Of a stretch of 6,364 nucleotides of DNA, positions 1 to 4,568 are shown one piece after another. The number at the start of each line of letters is the position of its first letter. The stretch's first letter is position 1. The stretch is taken from assembly GCA_019415425.1 (NCBI GenBank), contig DXZF01000378.1, forward strand, positions 1-6,364. Reading direction: 5' to 3'. Below the pieces are notes generated by a model. It saw only the letters and a list, made by a program, of their open reading frames with translations. It was not told the DNA's origin and did no database searches. The DNA comes from Bacillota bacterium. GTDB taxonomy: Bacteria; Bacillota; Clostridia; Christensenellales; QAND01. The position numbers and the translations under genes are program-made.

Positions 1-408
1 ATGTGCATGCTGCTGGCCGATCGCGTGGAGCCGGGCCTGTCGCAAAAGCTGATGCAGCATCCCGGGCACTACGGCATGGACCCGCAGATGTCGCTGCAGC
101 AGCTGCCCAAGTGCAAGTACACGTTTGCATACTATTCCGGCGCCCAGGCGCGGCACACGCCGTTTGCGCAGCTGCCGGTGGAGATGGACCTGTCCGATGA
201 GGCGCGCAGCGCGGAATACGCCACCGTGCACTTTGACGTGGACGCGCAGCACAGGGTCACCGGCGCGCCCATCCGCCATGCGCTGGCCATCCCGCTTCAG
301 AGCCGGTACCGGGCGCAGGCGCGCGCTTTTGCCGCGCTGTTTTTGCAGTCCGACTTTGCCGGCCACGGCTTTTTGCCGCGCAGCCAGGCGGTGGGCAACT
401 GGCGGTGA
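1..408 (+). CDS. Molybdate/tungstate-type ABC transporter substrate-binding protein, C-terminal part (5' end outside window)
   Basis: This reading frame is open from the first base to a TGA at 406-408 and gives 135 residues. The first codon happens to be ATG, but the frame starts inside a folded domain, so the true start lies upstream of the window. The pattern fits the C-terminal lobe of WtpA-like extracellular oxyanion-binding proteins. A 'YTFAYYSGAQARH' segment (about residues 40-52) matches the usual 'YAFxYRSVAxQHG' strand and helix. It is followed by 'LPVEMDLSD' (58-66), then 'VTGAPIRHALAIP' (86-98), which corresponds to the family's 'VTGKPIxYGITIP', and a final helix 'AFAALFLQSDFAGHGFLP'. 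In this family the protein is a secreted lipoprotein or periplasmic-type receptor that delivers molybdate or tungstate to a membrane permease. The signal peptide and the N-terminal ligand residues are not in view. No permease or ATPase gene follows it, so partner genes would have to lie upstream. Sulfate or another oxyanion remains possible. Confidence 0.8.
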   Translation: MCMLLADRVEPGLSQKLMQHPGHYGMDPQMSLQQLPKCKYTFAYYSGAQARHTPFAQLPVEMDLSDEARSAEYATVHFDVDAQHRVTGAPIRHALAIPLQSRYRAQARAFAALFLQSDFAGHGFLPRSQAVGNWR

Positions 409-462
409 ACCAAGTGGCGCAGGAGGGGCGGCCATGCGGCGCCCATCCGATCTCCCTCGCCT

Positions 463-486
463 GCGCCCACACACTTTTGTGTGCGC
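463..486 (+). terminator. Weak stem-loop after the binding-protein gene, possible terminator
   Basis: CACAC (470-474) and GTGTG (479-483) form a 5-bp stem closed by a TTTT loop. GCGC at 463-466 and 483-486 offers an alternative, longer stem with a bulge. The following bases (TTGTACTTG) are only mildly T-rich, so this is not a convincing intrinsic terminator. It is the only candidate between the stop codon at 408 and the tRNA promoter at 493, and it may contribute to 3'-end formation of the upstream transcript. Confidence 0.25.
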
Positions 487-492
487 TTGTAC

Positions 493-520
493 TTGACTAT
501 TTGTCATAACCTGCTATAAT
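493..520 (+). promoter_or_regulatory. Strong housekeeping promoter of the tRNA-Pro gene
   Basis: The -35 element TTGACT (493-498) and the perfect -10 element TATAAT (515-520) are separated by 16 bp. The bases TGC directly before the -10 element supply the extended -10 TG motif. Transcription should start near 527, leaving a leader of about 40 nt before the mature tRNA 5' end at 568. A consensus promoter of this quality is typical of stable RNA genes. Confidence 0.88.
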
Positions 521-567
521 GGCAAGGTAACCGTGCCGGATACATCCGTGCCATGGGCCATTGCCAT

Positions 568-644
568 CTGGGTGTGGCGCAGTTTGGTAGCGTGCTTGAA
601 TGGGGTTCAAGAGGCCGGAGGTTCGAATCCTCTCACCCAGACCA
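568..644 (+). tRNA. tRNA-Pro, anticodon GGG, with encoded CCA
   Basis: The full cloverleaf can be folded by hand. The acceptor arms CTGGGTG (568-574) and CACCCAG (634-640) pair perfectly. The D stem is GCGC (577-580) with GCGT (590-593) around the loop AGTTTGGTA. The anticodon stem CTTGA (595-599) pairs with TCAAG (607-611) around the loop ATGGGGT, placing GGG at 602-604. The variable loop is AGGCC. The T stem GGAGG (617-621) pairs with CCTCT (629-633) around TTCGAAT. The discriminator A at 641 is followed by a genome-encoded CCA (642-644). GGG reads CCC and CCU proline codons. The gene stands alone, with its own promoter and terminators. Confidence 0.97.
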
Positions 645-659
645 GCGGCAAGTTGCCGC
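645..659 (+). repeat. Short stem-loop directly after the tRNA CCA
   Basis: GCGGCA (645-650) and TGCCGC (654-659) are perfect 6-bp complements separated by only AGT. The stem begins at the base after the CCA end. In the precursor it would sit right against the tRNA 3' end, where it could guide or slow trimming by 3' nucleases. It has no T-run of its own and probably acts together with the terminator that starts at 664. Confidence 0.5.
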
Positions 660-663
660 TTCC

Positions 664-701
664 AATATCGCAACTCACGTCGGTGGGTTGCGATATTTTT
701 G
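664..701 (+). terminator. Intrinsic terminator of the tRNA-Pro transcript
   Basis: A 15-bp stem forms between 664-678 (AATATCGCAACTCAC) and 683-697 (GTGGGTTGCGATATT). It has a single T-G wobble at 675/686 and a GTCG tetraloop at 679-682. The run TTTTT at 696-700 overlaps the end of the stem and completes a Rho-independent terminator on the + strand. The position, 20 nt after the tRNA CCA, is as expected. Confidence 0.92.
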
Positions 702-746
702 TTGCCCGAAAGGAAATATCCATCCCCAAACCCTTTGCCACGATAG

Positions 747-782
747 ACGCCGAAGACAACGCGCTTTCGGCGTTTTTCTTTT
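747..782 (+). terminator. Second intrinsic terminator in tandem
   Basis: ACGCCGAA (747-754) pairs with TTCGGCGT (766-773), an 8-bp perfect stem with an 11-nt loop that a G-T pair (755/765) can shorten. It is followed by TTTTTCTTTTT (773-783). The orientation is +, the same as the first terminator 50 bp upstream. The 45 bp between them contain no convincing gene or promoter, so this most likely backs up the first terminator for read-through from the strong tRNA promoter. Confidence 0.82.
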
Positions 783-1094
783 TGCTGCTGGATACCGCGC
801 CTGCTTTTGCGGCGCTTTGTGGCGCGTACGAAACGCGCCAAAGTGCAGCGCATAGCGCAACAGGACGCCGCCCGATGGCTGCCGCCATGCGGAACCAGCC
901 GCCCAAACGGGATCTCGAGAAAAAGAGCAGGACGCAGCCAGGCACCCCCAAAATGCAACGTGGCGTGCCCCGTCAAACGGCCTTGGCCAAAACCGGTGCG
1001 CAATGGGCAAAACAGGATGAGAGGAGCGTGCGGGCAGGGCGCAAGAGCCCCTGCGCGCCAGGGGAGGGGAAAGAGCCCCAACAGCATAGCGCCC
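783..1094. other. Gene-free GC-rich stretch with stem-loops
   Basis: I see no convincing protein-coding gene here. The open frames that cross it run through the tRNA and terminators or lack a start with a ribosome binding site. Several stems can be drawn. At 812-846, GCGCTT pairs with AAGTGC and then TGGCGCGT (820-827) with ACGCGCCA (833-840) around an ACGAA loop. At 1034-1054, GCAGGG pairs with CCCTGC. At 1067-1100, GGGAAAG pairs with CTTTCCC. None is followed by a T-run on either strand, so they are not intrinsic terminators. I recognise none of the usual housekeeping RNAs (SRP RNA, tmRNA, RNase P RNA) and no riboswitch. Confidence 0.5.
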
Positions 1095-1123
1095 TTTCCC
1101 AAAGAGGCAAAAGCGTGTATGAT
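1095..1123 (+). promoter_or_regulatory. Probable promoter of the DUF2974 gene
   Basis: TATGAT (1118-1123) matches five of six bases of the -10 consensus. The best hexamer 17 bp upstream, TTTCCC (1095-1100), is a poor -35 element, so the promoter may be weak or activator-dependent. Transcription would start around 1130, giving an untranslated leader of about 55 nt. The -35 segment is also the right arm of a GGGAAAG/CTTTCCC inverted repeat (1067-1073/1094-1100). Confidence 0.42.
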
Positions 1124-1135
1124 AGGCCTGTGAAA

Positions 1136-1149
1136 CATGCGAACGCATG
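1136..1149. repeat. Palindrome CATGCG-AA-CGCATG in the DUF2974 leader
   Basis: Two perfect 6-bp arms are separated by AA, placed just after the predicted transcription start. As DNA it has the size of a dimeric repressor site. As RNA it would be a small hairpin (5 bp closed by GAAC) about 36 nt before the start codon. No T-run follows, so it is not a terminator. I cannot assign a known regulator. Confidence 0.4.
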
Positions 1150-1185
1150 GGCGCGGCATCTCCAACGGAGCGGGGCGAAAACACG

Positions 1186-2457
1186 ATGAGCAATTTACTG
1201 GATTACCTGATCTGGCGCGGCGATTTGCCAATGCAGGCGGTCCCGTTCCAGGCGGTGGACAGCCTGGTGCTGTGCCGGCTGTCGTATGTGTCGTTTGACG
1301 ATTTGCTGCAATCAGAAGACGAGCCGGTCTCAATCCGGCAGGCGGCGCAAGCGCGGCTGCAGACGCTGCGGGAAGGGATGACGCCGCTGGGCAAACCCGT
1401 TTCTGCGCAGGATCAACAGCTGCTGGCGCTGCTCAGTGGCAGCGAGCGCTTTGCGGGCTGGATGATTCGCCGCTATGTCAACGAGCTGGACGCGCAGGAG
1501 GAAAAGCAGTTTTCTGCCATGACCCTGCAAAGGGAAGACGGGTTTACGTATATTGCGTACCGCGGGACCGACAATACGCTGGTGGGGTGGAAGGAAGATT
1601 TCAACATGAGCTTCCGCACGCCCGTGCCCGCCCAGCAGGCGGCGGTGCAATACCTGGTGCAAACCGCGGCGCACACGGTGCACCCGCTCTGTTTGGGTGG
1701 GCACTCCAAAGGGGGCAATCTGGCCGTATACGCGGCGTCGTTCTGCCCGCCGCACATACAGGCGCGCATTGTAGGCGTGTACAACAACGACGGGCCCGGA
1801 TTCCAGCAGAGCACCATTGAACAGCCCGGTTATCAGGCGATCAAGGAGCGCGTCCACACGTTTGTGCCGCAGTCCTCCGTCATCGGCATGCTGATGGAGC
1901 ACGAGGAGGCCTACACGGTGGTGCACAGCACACAGGTCGGGCTGCTGCAGCACGACGTATATTCCTGGGAGGTCAAACGGGACGACTTTGTCCGCCTGGA
2001 ATCGGTGACCAACAGCAGCCGCGTGATCGACCATACGCTCAAGGACTGGGTCGCGGCAATGACGCCGCTGCAGCGCGAGCAGTTCTTTGACGCCCTGTAT
2101 GAGATCGCGCAAAGGACCCAGGCCAGGACGATCGGAGAATTGCGGGAGGGCGGCCTGCAGACGGCCAAAACGGTCTTGCAGTCGCTCAAGCGCGTAGACG
2201 AGGCGACGCGTCAGATCATTTTGCAGGGGTTGAAGCGGTTGTGGACCGCGGCGCGGGACAACCTGCCGCAGCCGTGGCCGACGCGAGAGCGGCCCGGATA
2301 CGCCGCGCGTCCATTCGGGCAATCCCATAGGACGGATACCGCAAACGACGAGCGCGGGATTGCACCCGCCACAGGGGAGCAGGCCGCTATCGAGCAGGGC
2401 GGCGCACAGCCGCCGCAGGCGCTCGAACAGGGAGCAGAAACGCAGGCGGATCGTTGA
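1186..2457 (+). CDS. Mbeg1-like (DUF2974) alpha/beta-hydrolase-fold protein
   Basis: This encodes 423 residues of the clostridial DUF2974/Mbeg1-like family. The N-terminus 'MSNLLDYLIWRGDL' is the family's usual opening, so ATG 1186 is preferred over the in-frame ATG at 1147. A purine-rich GGAG...GGGG stretch at 1167-1175 is a fair ribosome binding site. The fold is lipase-like. 'YRGTDNTLVGWKEDF' (125-139) matches the oxyanion-loop region of class 3 lipases. 'GGHSKGG' (171-177) is the nucleophile elbow with Ser174. 'NNDGPGF' (200-206) holds the conserved Asp202, and His247 or His256 could complete a triad. No signal peptide is visible, so it is probably cytosolic. From about residue 358 to the end the chain becomes rich in Pro, Gln, Glu, Arg and Ala and is probably disordered. 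The family has no established substrate; a lipase or esterase role is inferred from motifs alone. It has its own leader and a 344-bp gap after it, so it appears monocistronic. Confidence 0.9.
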   Translation: MSNLLDYLIWRGDLPMQAVPFQAVDSLVLCRLSYVSFDDLLQSEDEPVSIRQAAQARLQTLREGMTPLGKPVSAQDQQLLALLSGSERFAGWMIRRYVNELDAQEEKQFSAMTLQREDGFTYIAYRGTDNTLVGWKEDFNMSFRTPVPAQQAAVQYLVQTAAHTVHPLCLGGHSKGGNLAVYAASFCPPHIQARIVGVYNNDGPGFQQSTIEQPGYQAIKERVHTFVPQSSVIGMLMEHEEAYTVVHSTQVGLLQHDVYSWEVKRDDFVRLESVTNSSRVIDHTLKDWVAAMTPLQREQFFDALYEIAQRTQARTIGELREGGLQTAKTVLQSLKRVDEATRQIILQGLKRLWTAARDNLPQPWPTRERPGYAARPFGQSHRTDTANDERGIAPATGEQAAIEQGGAQPPQALEQGAETQADR

Positions 2458-2700
2458 AGACCTGCGCGCGCCCGCGCGGGGAAACGCCCCGGCCTGTGCG
2501 GAGGGCCTGGACGGAAAAGCGCACCGCAAACAGGACGCTTTCGGCGCACCTGATACAAGAAGAGCACAGGCAATTGGAAGGCCCCCGCGATCGCCAGTTT
2601 CCAGCGTGTGCGGACAAGCGCGGGGCAATTTTGGTCCGGGCGCCATGCCGTTGCGGTGGGGCGCCCGCACAAGGGCCGTCCCTTGTGCAAACGGCGCGGT
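2458..2700. other. Gene-free stretch after the DUF2974 gene, with a perfect hairpin
   Basis: No convincing gene is seen. The open frames here are Arg/Pro-rich, lack ribosome binding sites and resemble nothing I know. The clear structure is a perfect 9-bp inverted repeat, GCACAAGGG (2667-2675) and CCCTTGTGC (2680-2688), with a CCGT loop. A smaller GGGG/CCCC stem lies at 2478-2490. Neither is followed by a T-run on either strand, so no standard terminator for the DUF2974 transcript can be identified. Confidence 0.5.
2667..2688. repeat. Perfect 9-bp inverted repeat with 4-nt loop
   Basis: Arms GCACAAGGG and CCCTTGTGC enclose CCGT. The repeat lies 30 bp upstream of the -35 element of the exporter promoter and about 210 bp after the DUF2974 stop codon. 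It could be an mRNA 3'-end stabiliser, a T-less terminator or an upstream regulator site. The sequence alone does not decide. Confidence 0.6.
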
Positions 2701-2729
2701 GCAAATGCCGGCACGGCGTTGCCATTTGC
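2701..2729. repeat. 7-bp inverted repeat touching the -35 element, candidate operator
   Basis: GCAAATG (2701-2707) and CATTTGC (2723-2729) are perfect complements 15 bp apart. The centres of the arms are 22 bp apart, about two helical turns, so both would face the same side of the DNA. The right arm overlaps the last two bases of the -35 hexamer at 2719-2724. A protein bound here would compete with or contact RNA polymerase. Function is inferred from position only. Confidence 0.4.
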
Positions 2730-2747
2730 TACAAAACGTGATAAAAT
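2719..2747 (+). promoter_or_regulatory. Promoter of the ABC exporter operon
   Basis: TTGCCA (2719-2724) and TAAAAT (2742-2747) are separated by the optimal 17 bp, and TGA just before the -10 element gives an extended -10 TG. The predicted start is near 2754, leaving a leader of about 48 nt before the first coding TTG. Inverted repeats lie on both sides, at 2701-2729 and 2759-2774. Confidence 0.75.
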
Positions 2748-2758
2748 GGTTGCCAAAA

Positions 2759-2774
2759 GTTAGTTTTTACTAAC
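2759..2774. promoter_or_regulatory. Palindromic operator candidate GTTAGT-TTTT-ACTAAC
   Basis: Perfect 6-bp arms flank four T residues, from about +5 to +20 relative to the predicted start. The AT-rich symmetric half-sites stand out in a GC-rich genome and have the size expected for a dimeric winged-helix repressor such as a MarR- or GntR/YtrA-type protein. Binding here would block initiation or early elongation. No regulator gene is in the window, so the identity of the binder is unknown. In RNA it would be a weak hairpin with a U4 loop. Confidence 0.55.
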
Positions 2775-2801
2775 CGTGAAGGGAAATGGGGTGGAACGCA
2801 A

Positions 2802-4568
2802 TTGTTGTTGATGAACCGGACGCTCTTGCGCATGGCCAAGGGGCTGTGGGGATGGATTGTGGCCATCACGGCGTGCAAGATGCTGACGCTTGTGGGCCTG
2901 ACGATGTTTGCCCGCACGCTCTCGGGGTTCCTGGGCGACCTGTACAACCCGCAGCTGATCGCGGGGCAGTGGCAGGGCGCCGTGGGAGCGGCGCTGCTGG
3001 CCGCCGCCATGATGCTGGTGGGCGAGCTGCTGGTCGGGGAGGCCGAAGCGGCGTGCACGGCCCGGGCGCGCATCCGCCTGCGCGATGCAATCTTTGCCAA
3101 AATCCTGCAGCTGGATGTGGGCAAGGTGGAGCAGATCGGCGCGGTCGGGGCCATCGCCACCTCGACCGATGGCGTAGAGGCCATGCAGGTCTATTACAGC
3201 AAGTACTTGCCCACGCTGCTGTACTGCGCGGTGGCGCCGGTGTACCTGTTCGTTCAGCTGCAGCGTGCCTCGCTGCCCATCGCGCTGCTGCTGTTGATCG
3301 TCTCCCTTTGCATCCTGCCGGCCAACAACGCGTTCCGCCAGATGACCGAAAAGCTCAAGACCGATTACTGGCAGAGCTTTCACGGCCTGACCGGCTTCTA
3401 TCTGGAGAGCATCTCGGCCTTAACCACGCTCAAACTCTTTCGCCGCGACAGGGCGCGTACCGAACAGCTCTCGCAGCGGGCAACGGATTTTAACGACAAG
3501 ATCATGGGCGTGATGAAGATCAACTTTCAATCCTGCCTGCTCACCGAATCGCTGCTCTACGGCGCGGTATTTGTGGCGGTGCTCATCGCGTGCGTCCAAC
3601 TGGGCCGCGGGACGATGGACTTTGCCACGGCGCTGATGGTGCTGATGCTCTCCTACAGCTTCTTCGCCTCGTTCCGGCAGCTGATGAGCGTCACGCATCA
3701 GGCGCTGACCGGCATCGCGGCGGCGCAGAACGTCTCGGACATTCTGGATATCGACGCCAGCCGCCCGGTGCGCGCGGCGCAGCCGCGGCCGCAGGCGCAG
3801 TGCTACGACGGCATTCGCCTTTCCCATGTCGGGTACACCTATCCCACCGGCGGGCGCGGGGCGGCGCTTGCGGACGTGTGCATCGACATACCGCGCGGCA
3901 AGACCACCGCGCTGATCGGCCGCTCGGGCAGCGGCAAGAGCACCGTTGCCAGTTTGCTGCTGCGCTTTTGCGATCCCGATAGCGGCACCATCGAGCTGCA
4001 GGGCCGGCCGTACGACAGCTTTACGCCCGAACAGCTGCGCAAGCAGATCATCCTGGTGCCGCAGAGCGTCAGCCTGTTTAGCGGCACGATTGCCGACAAC
4101 TTGCGCATCGCCGACCCCCACGCCACCCAGGCGCAGATGCAGGAGGCGCTGCGCCGCGTGCGGCTGTGGGACTGGGTCAGCGCGCAGCCCGAAGGGCTGC
4201 AGCACGATGTGGGCGACGCCGGCGCCAAGCTCTCGGGCGGGCAGCGGCAAAAGATCGGCATTGCCCGCGCGCTGCTCTCGGGCGCGCCGTACATCGTGCT
4301 GGACGAGGCGACCTCCAGCGTCGATATGGAGAGCGAGAATGAGATCTGGGCGTGCATCCGCGATCTGGCACAGACCCACACGCTCGTGATCATCTCGCAC
4401 CGGCTGTCCACCATTCGCCACGCCGATGCGATTTACGTCCTGCAGCAGGGGCGCGTGTGCGAGCAGGGCACGCACGAGCAGCTGATGCGAACGCCCGGCC
4501 TGTACCGCACGCTGGTGTGCGAACAGGCGGAGCTGGAGAAGAACGCCGGGGAGGTGCAAGATGCGTAG
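2802..4568 (+). CDS. ABC exporter half-transporter, CydD-like permease-ATPase fusion
   Basis: This encodes 588 residues, the usual length for a CydD-like half-exporter. Six membrane segments lie at roughly 17-43, 58-79, 136-155, 158-174, 244-266 and 273-290. A cytosolic ATPase domain follows from about 340. Its motifs are all intact: Walker A 'GRSGSGKST' (373-381, Lys379), Q-loop Gln421, signature 'LSGGQ' (477-481), Walker B ending in Asp501 with catalytic Glu502, and switch His533. The start is uncertain. GGTGG at 2790-2794 is well spaced for TTG 2802, whereas ATG 2811 ('MNRTLLRMAKG') fits the family but is 16 nt away; the two differ by three residues. It overlaps the next gene by 8 nt, so the two halves are almost certainly made together as a heterodimer. 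The E. coli CydDC relative exports cysteine and glutathione and supports cytochrome bd assembly. No cydAB is seen here, so the substrate is unassigned. Other small-molecule exporters share this architecture. Confidence 0.9.
   Translation: MLLMNRTLLRMAKGLWGWIVAITACKMLTLVGLTMFARTLSGFLGDLYNPQLIAGQWQGAVGAALLAAAMMLVGELLVGEAEAACTARARIRLRDAIFAKILQLDVGKVEQIGAVGAIATSTDGVEAMQVYYSKYLPTLLYCAVAPVYLFVQLQRASLPIALLLLIVSLCILPANNAFRQMTEKLKTDYWQSFHGLTGFYLESISALTTLKLFRRDRARTEQLSQRATDFNDKIMGVMKINFQSCLLTESLLYGAVFVAVLIACVQLGRGTMDFATALMVLMLSYSFFASFRQLMSVTHQALTGIAAAQNVSDILDIDASRPVRAAQPRPQAQCYDGIRLSHVGYTYPTGGRGAALADVCIDIPRGKTTALIGRSGSGKSTVASLLLRFCDPDSGTIELQGRPYDSFTPEQLRKQIILVPQSVSLFSGTIADNLRIADPHATQAQMQEALRRVRLWDWVSAQPEGLQHDVGDAGAKLSGGQRQKIGIARALLSGAPYIVLDEATSSVDMESENEIWACIRDLAQTHTLVIISHRLSTIRHADAIYVLQQGRVCEQGTHEQLMRTPGLYRTLVCEQAELEKNAGEVQDA
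4548..4555 (+). promoter_or_regulatory. Strong ribosome binding site of the second ABC gene
   Basis: GGGGAGGTG (starting at 4547/4548) is close to the ideal complement of the 16S rRNA 3' end, and 5 nt separate it from ATG 4561. It lies within the last codons of the upstream ABC gene and fixes the start of the downstream one. Confidence 0.8.

Noticed and set aside
568..644. tRNA-Pro as an attachment site for an integrated element
   Set aside because: No integrase gene is present and I found no repeat of the tRNA 3' end elsewhere in the window.
783..1110. SRP RNA, 6S RNA, tmRNA, RNase P RNA or a riboswitch
   Set aside because: None of the conserved core sequences of these RNAs that I know could be found on either strand.
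533..1189. 218-codon plus-strand open frame starting in the tRNA leader
   Set aside because: It reads through the tRNA and two intrinsic terminators and ends at the start of the next gene; the translation looks random.
497..1333. 278-codon minus-strand open frame over the tRNA and the gene-free stretch
   Set aside because: It runs through the tRNA, both terminators and the start of the DUF2974 gene. The product has no recognisable pattern, so it is a composition artefact.
1330..2670. 446-codon open frame on the minus strand across the DUF2974 gene
   Set aside because: Antisense shadow of a recognised family member, Arg-rich product without motifs, no suitable ribosome binding site.
2360..2773. 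Plus-strand open frames of 137 and 95 codons in the gap before the exporter genes
   Set aside because: No ribosome binding site, Arg/Pro/Cys-rich random-looking translations, and they overlap the exporter promoter or the end of the DUF2974 gene.
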